Part shown: piece by piece, positions 33,961-43,232 of the stretch
How positions within the stretch are numbered: the stretch's first letter is position 1
Layout: each line of letters begins with the position of its first letter
From: Halorussus pelagicus
GTDB lineage: Archaea > Halobacteriota > Halobacteria > Halobacteriales > Haladaptataceae
DNA: 64,000 nucleotides
Direction: 5' to 3'
Assembly: GCF_004087835.1 (NCBI RefSeq)
Contig: NZ_CP035119.1
Coordinates: 744,001-808,000 of the forward strand
Position numbers and translations under genes: made by a program
The notes under the pieces: generated by a model
Databases searched by the model: none
What the model was told of the DNA's origin: nothing
What the model saw: only the letters and a program-made list of their open reading frames with translations

Positions 33961-34872
33961 ATGGCTGGCGAAGACATCGGCGAGCCGTCGCAGTCACCCG
34001 ACGACTCGCTGGAGGGGTGGCTGGACGCCAAGGCCGAGGAGTTGGGCCTGAGCCGCGAGGAACTACTGGCTCGCCTCCGAGACGGCGACGCGCCCGAGGG
34101 GGCGGTCGGCGGCGAGGCGTTCGCGGCGCTCCGCCGGGAGTTCGGCGAGCGTCTGTCGGAGACCCGCGAGGAGTTCGAGAGCCAACTCGCCGAAGTCGAG
34201 ACCGACCTCGCCGACGCCGAAGGCGATTTCGACGACAAAATCGAGGACGTGCGCGAGCGAATCGTGCAGGTCAAGCGCGAGACCGACGAGAAAGCGCCCG
34301 CCGACCACGACCACCCGGACCTGCGCGAGCAGACCGAGGGCGCGGCCGACCGCGCCGACCGACTCGCCGACGAAGTTGACGCGCTCTCCGAGACAGTCGA
34401 AGAACTGGACGAGCAGGTCGAGAGTGGGTTCGAGAACTACGAGGACGTGTTGGAGTATCTGACCGACGCGACCGACGACTTAGAAGAGCGACTCACCACG
34501 CTCGCGGAAGTCACCGTCGAGTTGCGCGACCAGACCCGGACGCTGACGGCCCGCCACGCCGCCCGCGCGGCGGCCGACGAACTCGCGCATCTCGCCAACC
34601 GCCGCGGCGTCGAATCGGCCAAGTGCGGCCACTGCGGCGAGACGGTCCACGTCGGCCTGCTCGCCGAACCGAAGTGTCCCCACTGCGCGAGCACGTTCAA
34701 CGACGTGGAACCCAAACAGGGACTGTTCGGGTCGGCCAAACTCGTGGTCGGCGACCCGCCCGCGCTGGAGGGCGAGCGCGCCGACTGGGACCTCGGGAGC
34801 GTGATGGACGCCGGGGGCCAAGACATTGGCAGCGCGCTCGACGACGTTCTCGCGGAGGACGACGACGAATGA
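33961..34872 (+). CDS. Coiled-coil protein with a C-terminal zinc ribbon
   Basis: A 303-residue cytoplasmic protein. Residues 15-40 resemble a small helical motif (EGWLDAKAEELGLSREELLARL). Residues 55-205 are long acidic coiled coil. At 220-245 a zinc ribbon reads AKCGHCGETVHVGLLAEPKCPHC (two CxxC pairs), and the acidic tail includes SVMDAGGQDIGSALDDVL. The longer upstream ORF was rejected. Its stop overlaps the next start (ATGA), so the two products are made together. No named family fits well. Confidence 0.72.
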   Translation: MAGEDIGEPSQSPDDSLEGWLDAKAEELGLSREELLARLRDGDAPEGAVGGEAFAALRREFGERLSETREEFESQLAEVETDLADAEGDFDDKIEDVRERIVQVKRETDEKAPADHDHPDLREQTEGAADRADRLADEVDALSETVEELDEQVESGFENYEDVLEYLTDATDDLEERLTTLAEVTVELRDQTRTLTARHAARAAADELAHLANRRGVESAKCGHCGETVHVGLLAEPKCPHCASTFNDVEPKQGLFGSAKLVVGDPPALEGERADWDLGSVMDAGGQDIGSALDDVLAEDDDE

Positions 34873-35618
34873 GCGACGAACGTGACGAGCGCCAGCGCGA
34901 CGACCAACGGCCAGAGGTCCCGGAGCGCGACACTGAGACGGACGCCGACTGGGAACCCGACATCGACGCCGACCGTGAATCCGACATCGACGCCGACCCC
35001 GACCGACCAGACGCCCGGCGCGACCGGAACGAACCGCTCGCGGACCTCGCCGCGGAGGTCCGCGAACGGACCGGCAAGCGAGCGCGCGACGACGGAAGTC
35101 GGAGCGGGCGACTGCCGGACGGCGAGCGGCGGAGCGAGCGCCCGGAGGAGTCCCAGCGCGAGGGACCGCTGGCCGATATGGCCGCGGCGGTGGACGAGCG
35201 ACGAAATCGGAAGCGCGACGACCCCGACGCCTTCGAGTCGGTCGAAGTGAGCGACATCGACGGCGAGCGACTCTGGAAGCAGTTGGCCGACGACGAGGAG
35301 GGACCGGCGGTCGCTGCTCCGCCCGAGCAGTCCGCCGACGCGACGGCGTCGGCGGACGCGACCGACGGCATCCCAGACGCGACCACCCAACTCGCGGACG
35401 CGACCGACCGCGACGTGCGAACGATTCCGAAAGCGACCTGTCACGGCTGTCCGCACCTCGGCGACCCGCCGGAACTCCACTGCACGCACGAGGGCACCGA
35501 CATTCTGGCGATGACCGACGCCGACCACTTCCGGGTTGCCGACTGCCCGATAGTAGTGGACGGCGAGGAGGACATCGGCGGTATCACCCGCGGGAGCGAG
35601 GGCGACGACGAGTCGTAA
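34869..35618 (+). CDS. Acidic disordered protein with a C-terminal Cys/His cluster
   Basis: A 249-residue protein whose first 200 residues are Asp/Arg-rich and disordered, with recurring EPLADLAAEVRER- and GPLADMAAAVDERR-type modules. Only the last 60 residues look folded: CHGCPHLGDPPELHCTH and then ADHFRVADCPIV supply four Cys and several His, a likely zinc or Fe-S site. Translationally coupled to the zinc-ribbon coiled-coil gene by a 4-base overlap. I recognise it only as a haloarchaeal conserved pattern; function unknown. Confidence 0.65.
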   Translation: MSDERDERQRDDQRPEVPERDTETDADWEPDIDADRESDIDADPDRPDARRDRNEPLADLAAEVRERTGKRARDDGSRSGRLPDGERRSERPEESQREGPLADMAAAVDERRNRKRDDPDAFESVEVSDIDGERLWKQLADDEEGPAVAAPPEQSADATASADATDGIPDATTQLADATDRDVRTIPKATCHGCPHLGDPPELHCTHEGTDILAMTDADHFRVADCPIVVDGEEDIGGITRGSEGDDES

Positions 35619-35741
35619 TCGGGCTGGATTCGGTCGCTCGCCCCCGAGTCGCCCCGAGACCAGTCGCCCGCAGAACGAAGAGTCCGGCGACCTGACCGGT
35701 CGAGCGTGGCGCTTATCAGTACCCGCCAGTTACCTCCGAAC

Positions 35742-36071
35742 ATGCAATTCTGCGACGAATGCGGCTCCATGATGAAGTCGATGGGGTCGAAGATGGTGTG
35801 TGCGAACGACGACTGTCAGGGCACGACCGACAAGGATGAGGAGGTGGCCGCCGACTTCGTCTCGACGGAGGAACAGAGCGGCGACGAAGTCATCGAAACC
35901 TCCGAGAACGCCAACTTCGAGGGGAAACCGACGGCCGACGACGTGACCTGCGACGAGTGTGGCCACGGCAAGGCGTGGTACACTATCAAGCAGACCGGCT
36001 CAGCCGACGAACCGCCGACGCGGTTCTTCAAGTGCCAAGAGTGCGGCCATCGGTGGCGCGAGTACAGCTAA
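35742..36071 (+). CDS. tfs: Transcription factor S (TFS, RPA12/TFIIS-like)
   Basis: A 109-residue RNA polymerase cleavage factor. The N-terminal ribbon is FCDECGSMMKSMGSKMVC (two CxxC-type pairs), and the C-terminal ribbon is CDECGHGKAWYTIKQTGSADEPPTRFFKCQECGHRW. The SADEP loop carries the Asp-Glu that enters the polymerase active site and promotes transcript cleavage in backtracked complexes. The position usually Arg in QTRSADE is Gly, as I recall for other haloarchaea. The start at MQFCDEC was chosen over an extra 12-residue reading. Monocistronic by position. Confidence 0.93.
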   Translation: MQFCDECGSMMKSMGSKMVCANDDCQGTTDKDEEVAADFVSTEEQSGDEVIETSENANFEGKPTADDVTCDECGHGKAWYTIKQTGSADEPPTRFFKCQECGHRWREYS

Positions 36072-36090
36072 CGGACCGCGATTCGGCCAC

Positions 36091-36480
36091 CTACTCGTTT
36101 ACTCGTGAGTCGTCTCGTGCGGGCGGCGTCTTCGAGACGACGACCCCGAGGTCCCCGCGGTGGTCGGCGACCGCCCGATAGACCCCTTCCCGGAACTCCT
36201 CGTAATCCTTGAAGTTCCGGAGGAACCCGACCAGCGGAGCGAGTTCGTCGGCGACGTTCGACCGGACAAGAGCCTGTTCCAGCGACTCGCCACAGGAGTA
36301 GACTTCGCCGTCGGTCAGTAGGTGCGAACACGACTCGTAATCGTCGGGCAGGCGCTCGCGCTGGTCGTCGGACAGTTGCGTGAAGCCGACGACCTCGAAG
36401 TCCGAGCGTCGTTCGAAGAAGTCGGCCCACCACGTACAGAATCCGCAGTCGTCGTCGTAAACGAGCGTAGCGTCGTGCAT
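36091..36480 (-). CDS. DCC-family (DUF393) thiol-disulfide oxidoreductase
   Basis: A 129-residue protein with the DCC signature YDDDCGFCTWWADFF at residues 7-21, the thioredoxin-like CxxC active site of DUF393. A conserved helix near residue 95 (LRNFKDYEEFREGVYRAVADHR) is typical of the family. No signal peptide; it acts in the cytoplasm, substrates unknown. I chose the Met at MHDATLV, eight codons into the longer ORF, because family members start near this point. Convergent with tfs. Confidence 0.85.
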   Translation of the reverse strand: MHDATLVYDDDCGFCTWWADFFERRSDFEVVGFTQLSDDQRERLPDDYESCSHLLTDGEVYSCGESLEQALVRSNVADELAPLVGFLRNFKDYEEFREGVYRAVADHRGDLGVVVSKTPPARDDSRVNE

Positions 36481-36640
36481 GTTCGAGCGAAAGAGCGTCG
36501 GCAACTAATTCCTACTGGAATCGTGTCCGCCGTGACGACCGCGAACTAGGCCACAGACGCTCTGCGGCTCGCTCGTCGCCGTCGATTCGAAGCCCGAACC
36601 GGAGTTGCGGTAAACACCAAAGTCTAAATATCGACGCTGA

Positions 36641-36930
36641 ATGTCCGACAGTGGAAACAATGGGAGCGGACGTGACAACTCGTCGAGTCAGTCACTTCGT
36701 CGGACGAACTCGTCAAAGTTGAGGCGATTTCGCGCCACGAGCTACCTCCGAAAGTTCGGGCGCTCGTTGACGAGTACAACCGCTTCGACGGGAGTCGAGA
36801 CGAGTTCCTCTGGAAGTGAGCACACCGGCTCACCACCCACTTCACGTTCTCGTTCGTCTCCGACGAACACGTCCCGACGTGCGGACGGCCAAGACACTAG
36901 CGAACGTCGATTCGGTCCTCTTCGAGTGGC
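36641..36930 (+). pseudogene. Decayed gene with frameshifts and a stop
   Basis: Three reading frames in series look like one broken protein: MSDSGNNGSGRDNSS from the ATG at 36641; then from 36688 SVTSSDELVKVEAISRHELPPK onward to DGSRDEFLWK and a TGA (36817-36819); in the same frame AHRLTTHFTFSFVSDEHVP; then a shift near 36880 to DVRTAKTLANVDSVLFEW, after which similarity fades. The middle part recalls a haloarchaeal conserved protein with EYNRFDGSRDEFLWKW and VPDVRTAKT elements that I cannot name with certainty. At least two frameshifts and one in-frame stop mean it is non-functional. It lies just before ppc; 36505-36640 shows nothing else. Confidence 0.6.
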
Positions 36931-36981
36931 AATTTTCACACATACCCGACGTTTTAGCCATCCCAGCGCGTAGGATGTGGT

Positions 36982-39675
36982 ATGGAACTACACGCCAGAG
37001 ACGTACGTCGGGACGTACGGGAACTCGGCGCGCTTCTCGGAGACGTACTCGAAGGCCAAACGTCCGCCGAGGCGTTCGATGTGGTCGAGTCCGTCCGAAC
37101 CGAAGCCATCGACTACCGTCGCGGCGAGACCGAGAGCCGCGACGACCTGCGCGCGAATCTTGCCGACCTGCCGCCCGAGCGCGCCGGGGTCGTCGCCCGC
37201 GCGTTCGCCACCTACTTCGAACTCATCAATCTCGCCGAGGAGCGCGAGCGCGTCCGGGCCGTCCGCGAGGGGTCCCAAGAGGGAACGCTCTCCGACAGCG
37301 TGGCCGAGGCCGCCGAGCGACTGGCCGAGGCGGACGCCGACGCCGAGGAGGTCCAGGGGGTCTTGGACGACGTGCTGGTCGAACCGACGTTCACCGCCCA
37401 CCCGACCGAGGCCCGCCGAAAGACCGTGAAGGCGAAACTCCGGACGGTCGCCGAGGCCATCGAGACGCTGGACGAGCGCCGCCTGACCGACCGCGAGGAA
37501 GCGGCCGTCGAGCGCGACCTCGAAGCCGAAGTGACGAGTCTCTGGCAAACCCCGCAGGTCCGCGAGCGCAGGCCCGAAGTCACCGACGAGGCGCTCAACG
37601 TCCAGTGGTACCTCGAAAACACGCTGTTCGACGTGGTCGGAGAGGCCTACGACGAACTGGAGCGCGCGCTCGGCGAGGAGTTCGACGGCGTGGAGGTGCC
37701 CAAACTCTTCGAGTTCCGGTCGTGGGCCGGGAGCGACCGGGACGGCAACCCCTACGTCACGCCCCAAGTGACCGCCGAGACGCTGGAACGCCAGCGCGAG
37801 GTCGTGGTCTCGCGCTACCGCGAGGAGTGCAAGCGCCTTTCGGGCGTCCTGAGCCAAGACGACCGGAGCGTCGCGGTCGGCGACGAGTTGCGAGAGCGAT
37901 TGGACGCCGACCGCGAGCGCATGCCGGGCGTCGCCGAGGAGGCCCGCGAGCGCTACCCCGACGAACCCTACCGCCAGAAGTTGCGGTTGATGCGCGAACG
38001 CCTTGACCGAGTGGGCGACGTGCGCCCCGGCGGCTACGACGACGCCGACGAACTGTTGGCCGACGTGGACGCCATTGGCGAGAGCCTGCGCGCCAACAGC
38101 GCGGAGACGGTCGCGGAGGCCCGCGTGGACCCGCTCCGGCGGCGAGTCGCCACCTTCGGTCTCTCGCTGGCCAGCCTCGACCTGCGCGACCACCAACAGA
38201 ACCACACTGCGGCGGTCGGCGAGGCGCTGGCCCGCGAGGGTATCGACTACGAGAGCATGGACGAAGACGAGCGCGTCGAGACGCTGACCGAGACCATCCT
38301 GCAGGACGACCCCGTCATCGACCTCGAAGCGACCGACGACCTCTCGGAGAGCGCCGAGCGCGTCCTCACGCTCTTTTCCCGGACCGCCGACTGGCAGGCC
38401 GAGTACGGCGTGGAGGCCATCGACACCTACTGCATCAGCATGACCGAGGAGCCGAGTCACGTCCTCGAAGTCCTCTTCCTCGCCGACCAGGCCGGAATCG
38501 TGGATCTGCCAGGCTACTCGGGTCTCGACGTGGTCCCCCTGCTCGAAACGGAGTCGGCGCTCTCGGGCGCACGCCGAATCATGGGGACGCTCTTCGAGAA
38601 CGAGGCCTACGCGGCCGCCGTGGAGGCTCGGAAAGGAACCCAGGAAATCATGCTCGGCTACTCGGACTCGAACAAGGAGAACGGCTTCCTCGCGGCGAAC
38701 TGGAGCCTCTACCGCAACCAGAAGCATCTCGCGGACATCTGCGACGACCACGACGTGCGCCTGCGCCTGTTCCACGGCCGGGGCGGGTCCATCTCGCGGG
38801 GCGGCGGCCCGATGAACGACGCCCTGCTCGCGCTCCCGAACGAGACGGTCACGGGCGAGGTCAAGTTCACCGAACAGGGCGAGGCCATCGCCGAGAAGTA
38901 CGCCAACCCGAAAATCGCCGAGCGGAACCTCGAACAGATGCTCAACGCCCAGATTCGGGCGCGCCACGAGGCCGTCCGGGAACCAGTCGAGGACGTGCCC
39001 GACGAGTGGGCCGCGGCGATGGAGACCGCGGCGGACGCCGCCCGCGAGTCCTACCGGGACCTGCTCGAAACCGAGGGGTTCGTCTCGTACTTCGAGGACG
39101 CGACGCCAATCGAGGTCATCGAGGAACTGAACCTCGGGTCGCGTCCGGCCTCCCGGTCGGGCGAGCGCACGGTTGAGGACCTGCGGGCGATTCCGTGGGT
39201 GTTCTCGTGGACGCAGGCCCGGTGTATCCTGCCGGGGTGGTACTCGTTGGCGTCCGGGTTGGACGAATATCTCGACGCAGGCGGCGACGCCGAGACCCTG
39301 CGCGAGATGTACGCCGAGTGGCCGTTCTTCCGGACGATGGTGGACAACGCCGCCCTTGCGCTGGCCCGGACCGACCTCGACATCGCTGCGGAGTACGCCC
39401 AACTCGCGCCCGCCGACCGGCGCGAGCAGTTCTTCCCGCGAATCGAATCGGAGCACGAGCGCGCGGTCGAACTCGTGACGACTATCGCCGACCGCGACGG
39501 CCTGCTGACGCGCGAATGGCTCGAAGAGAGTCTGGAACGCCGGAACCCCTACGTGGACCCGCTGAACCTGCTCCAGACGAAACTGCTCTCGCAGTCCCAC
39601 CTCACTCCCGAGGAAGAGCGAACGCTCCGACTGACTGTCAAGGGAATCGCGGCCGGGATGAAGAATACGGGGTAG
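36982..39675 (+). CDS. ppc: Phosphoenolpyruvate carboxylase
   Basis: An 897-residue enzyme that makes oxaloacetate from PEP and bicarbonate, replenishing the citric acid cycle. It is of the large (bacterial-like) type, not the short archaeal PepcA. All three catalytic segments are present: FTAHPTEARRKT near residue 137 (catalytic His), GYSDSNKENGFLAANW near 557, and FHGRGGSISRGGGP near 596. The C-terminus ends in the usual Asn-Thr-Gly. A TTTTAGC TATA-like element about 28 bases before the ATG fits a leaderless transcript. A convergent transducer gene follows. Confidence 0.95.
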   Translation: MELHARDVRRDVRELGALLGDVLEGQTSAEAFDVVESVRTEAIDYRRGETESRDDLRANLADLPPERAGVVARAFATYFELINLAEERERVRAVREGSQEGTLSDSVAEAAERLAEADADAEEVQGVLDDVLVEPTFTAHPTEARRKTVKAKLRTVAEAIETLDERRLTDREEAAVERDLEAEVTSLWQTPQVRERRPEVTDEALNVQWYLENTLFDVVGEAYDELERALGEEFDGVEVPKLFEFRSWAGSDRDGNPYVTPQVTAETLERQREVVVSRYREECKRLSGVLSQDDRSVAVGDELRERLDADRERMPGVAEEARERYPDEPYRQKLRLMRERLDRVGDVRPGGYDDADELLADVDAIGESLRANSAETVAEARVDPLRRRVATFGLSLASLDLRDHQQNHTAAVGEALAREGIDYESMDEDERVETLTETILQDDPVIDLEATDDLSESAERVLTLFSRTADWQAEYGVEAIDTYCISMTEEPSHVLEVLFLADQAGIVDLPGYSGLDVVPLLETESALSGARRIMGTLFENEAYAAAVEARKGTQEIMLGYSDSNKENGFLAANWSLYRNQKHLADICDDHDVRLRLFHGRGGSISRGGGPMNDALLALPNETVTGEVKFTEQGEAIAEKYANPKIAERNLEQMLNAQIRARHEAVREPVEDVPDEWAAAMETAADAARESYRDLLETEGFVSYFEDATPIEVIEELNLGSRPASRSGERTVEDLRAIPWVFSWTQARCILPGWYSLASGLDEYLDAGGDAETLREMYAEWPFFRTMVDNAALALARTDLDIAAEYAQLAPADRREQFFPRIESEHERAVELVTTIADRDGLLTREWLEESLERRNPYVDPLNLLQTKLLSQSHLTPEEERTLRLTVKGIAAGMKNTG

Positions 39676-39700
39676 CGACCTAGAAACGCCTTTTGTCGGC

Positions 39701-41266
39701 CTACAGCTTCGAGACCGTGTCGTCGAGGTCGGTAATCATCATCACCTGCTCCTCGGTCGCGGTGGCGATGGTGTCCACCTCTTCGGAGACTCGGTCGGCC
39801 TTGTCCGCGGCGTCGTCTATCATGCTGGCGACCTCTTCCGTGCTGGCGGCCTGCTGGTCGGTCGCGTCGGTAATCTCGCCCATCCCGGTCGCCGTCTCGG
39901 TGGCGGCGTCCACGATGCGCTCTAACTTGTCGCCGGTCTGCTCGACCGCATCTACCGTATCGGCGATGGAGCGTTCGCTCTCGCCGAGACTGTCGAGCGT
40001 ACTCTGGGCGCGGTCCTCGATGCGTCCGACCATCGACTCGATTTCGGAGGCGCGGGTCTGGGACTCCTCGGCGAGGGTCTTGACCTCCTCGGCGACGACC
40101 GCGAACCCGTCTCCGGCCTCGCCCGCGCGGGCGGCCTCGATGGAGGCGTTGAGCGCGAGCAGGTTGGTCTGGTCGGCCACGTCGTTTATCATGTCCACGG
40201 CGTCGCCGATTTCCTCCACGGCGTTCTGGAGCGCTTGGGCGTCCTCGACGATGCTCTCGCGGGCCTCGTCGGTCTCCTTGGTCGCCTCGATGGCGCGCTG
40301 GCCGAGTTCTTGGCCCTCTTCGGCGAGTTGTTGGGCCTCGCGGCTCTGCTCGCCGACCTCGTCGGCGCTGGCCGCTATCTCCTCGATGGTGGCGCTCTGC
40401 TTGGAGACCTCGCTGGCAATCTGGCTCATCCGGTCAGACTGCTCGTCGGTGAGTTGACTGATTTCTTGGGCGCTCTGGTTCACGTCCTCCGAGGACTCGT
40501 CCAAGTCGGCCACGGTCGCTTGGGTCTTCTCGCCGACCGCCTGCGCGCGGTCGAGTCGCTGTTCGAGGTCGTCGTTCTGTTGAGCTAGCTCCTCGTTCTC
40601 TTCGCGCAGTCGCTCGACCTCCGCTTGCAGGTCCTCGTCGCCGTCTTCGTCGCTCTCGTAGGCGTCGAGACCGACGCCCGCGTCGAGCGCGAACAGGCGC
40701 GCGAGCGAGGAGACTTCCTCGAACGTCTCGCCGATGTGGGTGTTGACCTGCTCGACCAGTACGTCGAGGTCGCCTGCGCTCGCGTCGTCGGCGACGACCG
40801 CGCCCCCGTCGGTCGCCGTTTCCTCGTTCTCGCCGTCGCCCTCGCTCGTCGGCGCGAGTTCTCGGACCGCTCGCTCGATATCCGCTTCGAGCGATTCGCG
40901 CAGGGCGGGGAGGACCGCCTCGAACCAGCGAGCGTGACTGCAGAGATACGCCGACCGTGACAGACCGACCGCGTCGTGGGCCGCGCCGAACCGTCCCCGA
41001 GCGGCGAATCCGTCGGCGTCGAACTCCGCGGCGGTCAGCGAAACGCCGAGGTCCGCGAGCGCCGCGGCCTGCTCGTCGTCCACCTCCTCGCGGGTCTCGT
41101 ACGCTTCCAGAAGGCGGTCCACGATTGCGCCCTCTCGGTGGTCGAGGGAGAGACCCGCGAGCGTTTCGGAGTCGGTATCGTCGAACCCGACGAGAGACTT
41201 TCGCGCGTTGAGTTCGCCCGGAGCGACCGCGACTTCGTCGTCTGATTCGGTTGAGATTTTGGCCAT
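39701..41266 (-). CDS. Soluble globin-type methyl-accepting transducer (HemAT-like)
   Basis: A 521-residue chemotaxis transducer without membrane segments. The N-terminal 170 residues resemble a protoglobin/HemAT sensor; [20 protein letters not shown] near residue 90 has the proximal-His pattern of the F helix. A flexible acidic linker follows, then a long coiled coil ([21 protein letters not shown]) and the signalling tip with [32 protein letters not shown], the CheA/CheW contact. It is likely an aerotaxis or gas sensor in the cytoplasm. Heme binding should be tested. Alone, convergent with ppc. Confidence 0.85.
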   Translation of the reverse strand: MAKISTESDDEVAVAPGELNARKSLVGFDDTDSETLAGLSLDHREGAIVDRLLEAYETREEVDDEQAAALADLGVSLTAAEFDADGFAARGRFGAAHDAVGLSRSAYLCSHARWFEAVLPALRESLEADIERAVRELAPTSEGDGENEETATDGGAVVADDASAGDLDVLVEQVNTHIGETFEEVSSLARLFALDAGVGLDAYESDEDGDEDLQAEVERLREENEELAQQNDDLEQRLDRAQAVGEKTQATVADLDESSEDVNQSAQEISQLTDEQSDRMSQIASEVSKQSATIEEIAASADEVGEQSREAQQLAEEGQELGQRAIEATKETDEARESIVEDAQALQNAVEEIGDAVDMINDVADQTNLLALNASIEAARAGEAGDGFAVVAEEVKTLAEESQTRASEIESMVGRIEDRAQSTLDSLGESERSIADTVDAVEQTGDKLERIVDAATETATGMGEITDATDQQAASTEEVASMIDDAADKADRVSEEVDTIATATEEQVMMITDLDDTVSKL

Positions 41267-41370
41267 TTTAGCTAATCATAAAATATCTATCTCGGAACTT
41301 AAATCAATACGGTTTCGAATGGCGGCAACAATCGTTACGGATGTCGCTGACCTTCTTCGGGGGACGAAAC

Positions 41371-41910
41371 ATGACCGACGACCAATCACTCGACCTCGAC
41401 AGACGCAACTTTCTAAAGCGGAGCGCCGTCGGCGCGTTCGGGTTCGCCGGATTCGCCGCGCAGGACGAACCGAGTCGAACCCGGTTCACCCGCCGGATGG
41501 CGTTCAACTATCCCGAGCGACTCGACGCGTCTCTCAGGCGGAAGATAATCCTGCTGACCGACCGGACGAACGAGAATCCCGACGTGAGTGAGGTGAGCGA
41601 CTGTCAGTTCTCGAACTGGCCCCCCGAGAGGCTGACCCTCTGGGAAGGCATCATCGTCGAGTGGGAGGGCGCGCCGCAGGGACTCTTCGGAACGACGACT
41701 TCCGAGGTGCGCGCCCAGCAACTGGTCGAACGCAAGCAGATATACGTGGACGAACAGGACACGCCGCCCGAACTGGGGACGCCGTACATCGTCAACCGTC
41801 TCGAAACCTGTCCGGGAGACACCGCTGGCGTGACCGCCACCCAACTTCCGGGTATCGACATCAAGACTGGTCCCGGCGTGAGTACCGGCAAGCGGTCGAA
41901 GAGCAACTAA
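41371..41910 (+). CDS. Tat-signal protein of unknown function
   Basis: A 179-residue protein. Residues 10-35 are a Tat signal (LDRRNFLKRSAVGAFGFAGF), with the double Arg and hydrophobic core; cleavage near AAQ. The mature part contains DCQFSNWPPERLTLWEGII and a TCPGDTAG segment, giving two Cys. No family recognised. An upstream Met at 41341 is possible but adds only ten residues before the Tat signal. The next 185 bases hold only a 33-codon ORF that I do not trust. Confidence 0.65.
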   Translation: MTDDQSLDLDRRNFLKRSAVGAFGFAGFAAQDEPSRTRFTRRMAFNYPERLDASLRRKIILLTDRTNENPDVSEVSDCQFSNWPPERLTLWEGIIVEWEGAPQGLFGTTTSEVRAQQLVERKQIYVDEQDTPPELGTPYIVNRLETCPGDTAGVTATQLPGIDIKTGPGVSTGKRSKSN

Positions 41911-42095
41911 CTCGAACCCTCGCCCGACTGGCGCTGAAACGGAACGGTTCGACAAGACCGACCCCGATGTTCAAGTACGAGGACGCGACGAACCTTGCCC
42001 GGACGCTCCGTGCGGTCGTCCGGAGTCGCGGCCGGAGACCGACAGTCCGACTACCCCGAAAGGGCTGAGCCAGACACCGCGCGAGCGACGGCTAC

Positions 42096-42413
42096 TCAGG
42101 ACGGAAACGGGCAGAGACTCGCGGTCAGCACCGCTCGCTTGTCGGTCTCGTTGCGCGCGCCGTGAACCTCGCCGCGGTCGTGGAGGACGACGCCGGGAGC
42201 CTGAACTGTCTCCTCGTCGTCACCCTGAATCACCGTGACCGCGCCTTCGAGGACGTGGAAAACGTTGGTCGCGTCGGCGTGTTCGTGGGGCGATAGCTCC
42301 GCGCCGGGACCGAGCGCGAACGCCTTCACCAGCACGTCGTCGGTCACGGCTACTTCCGTATCTATAAGCTGTCCGTCGTCCGGGTCGAGGTCCGGGTAGC
42401 GGTCGAGTCCCAT
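42096..42413 (-). CDS. Cupin-domain protein
   Basis: A 105-residue single cupin. Motif 1 is GAELSPHEHADATNVFHVLEG near residues 35-55, with His, His and Glu; motif 2 is PGVVLHDRGEVHGARN near 78-95, with His. These residues bind a metal inside a small beta barrel. Enzymatic role and substrate cannot be read; many such haloarchaeal cupins are sugar or dioxygenase relatives. A Met 93 codons upstream gives a basic N-terminus of composition unlike the rest, so I start at MGLDRYPD. Confidence 0.82.
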   Translation of the reverse strand: MGLDRYPDLDPDDGQLIDTEVAVTDDVLVKAFALGPGAELSPHEHADATNVFHVLEGAVTVIQGDDEETVQAPGVVLHDRGEVHGARNETDKRAVLTASLCPFPS

Positions 42414-42893
42414 GTCACGGCAGACGCCAGGACGAGTCTTAAAAGTGGGCGGAGGGACAGCTCGGCCGGTCCGAAAGCGGGGCGGCGGTCGATGGGTGCG
42501 GTTAGTGTGCCTCTGAGCGTCGCAGACGACGAGCAGCGGCGAGGGAGTCGGCTGTCGCGCTGGCGGGACCGGACCGGTGGGCGAGCGGCCCGGCCGGGTA
42601 GACTCGCCGCCGCTGGTCGTGCCGGGACGTGTGGTTGCGGTCGTCGATGCACTGTCGGGAGCGGACGACAGCGCGAGTCGCGCTGACCGCATCGACTCGT
42701 AGGAATCGCGTCCACTTGAACTGAGACGACCGTCCAGACAGTTCAGCCCCGTTCACTGACGGAGTGAACGGTCGTGAACTGTTCAACGGTCGCGTAGGTC
42801 TGTGACCGCGGTTGGTCGTCTCGGAAACTCAGCGTTGGGAAGAACAGTCGCTTCCCGCCGTCACGACGAGCGGCGGCCCTATCGGGACAGCGA
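42414..42893. other. Gene-poor 480-base stretch, possible degraded sequence
   Basis: No convincing gene here. One frame (ending in a stop near 42701) reads PPLVVPGRVVAVVDALSGAD, which has some coding character, but it has no start and no family. The reverse strand offers only shadow ORFs. The main visible structure is the strong hairpin at 42739-42781. The stretch may be remnant DNA, an RNA gene or just spacer between the cupin and a small membrane protein. Confidence 0.4.
42739..42781. repeat. 43-base nested hairpin in the gene-poor stretch
   Basis: The outer arms CAGTTCA (42739-42745) and TGAACTG (42775-42781) pair perfectly. After a 3x3 internal loop the inner arms CCGTTCACT and AGTGAACGG pair perfectly, closing a GACGG loop. 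Sixteen base pairs in total is more than chance suggests. It might be a dimeric operator, a structured RNA element or a terminator; there is no T tract on either side. Confidence 0.55.
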
Positions 42894-43112
42894 CTACGTG
42901 CGATGCTCGCCGACGAATCCGTTCGAGAAGGCGATCCACGCCAGCACGCTCACGAACAGGATGGGCGGCAGGATGGCGAACCCCCAGAGCGGGTCGATGC
43001 CCCACGCGAGCAACAGGACCACGTCGAACAGCCCGAGCGCCAGAAACGGTAGGACGGCCAGCGCCGCCCGCTTGCGGTTTACCGACCCCGAAGATGGGAA
43101 GCGATTCTCCAT
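42894..43112 (-). CDS. Small two-segment membrane protein
   Basis: A 72-residue protein with two hydrophobic segments (ALAVLPFLALGLFDVVLLLAW and GFAILPPILFVSVLAWIAF) and a short basic N-terminus MENRFPSSGSVNRKRA. The longer upstream reading was rejected as it overlaps the next gene's promoter. Similar short membrane proteins are common in haloarchaea; function unknown. Divergent from the MBL-fold gene. Confidence 0.62.
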   Translation of the reverse strand: MENRFPSSGSVNRKRAALAVLPFLALGLFDVVLLLAWGIDPLWGFAILPPILFVSVLAWIAFSNGFVGEHRT

Positions 43113-43232
43113 GTTCGAACGACCGGTCCGCACCGACAAAAAGCGTCCGTTCCCGAGGGCAGTCGAGGCGTCGGCGTGCGACGCCCACACTCCGGTGGAG
43201 TCGGTCGAAGAGCCTCGCGGGGACAGTAATTT

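Noticed and set aside
36541-36615. GATTCGAAGC stretch that looks like a tRNA T-loop
   Set aside because: No acceptor or D and anticodon stems could be folded around it; not a tRNA.
36988-39600. 870-residue open frame on the minus strand across ppc
   Set aside because: It is an antisense shadow of ppc caused by high GC at third codon positions; the plus-strand product has all three PEP carboxylase catalytic segments.
41967-42068. 33-codon frame MFKYEDATNLARTLRAV
   Set aside because: Basic, short, no conserved pattern and no promoter; kept only as a faint possibility.
42482-42701. Possible structured RNA such as RNase P or SRP RNA
   Set aside because: None of the conserved core sequences of those RNAs was seen; only GC-rich spacer with a weak open frame.
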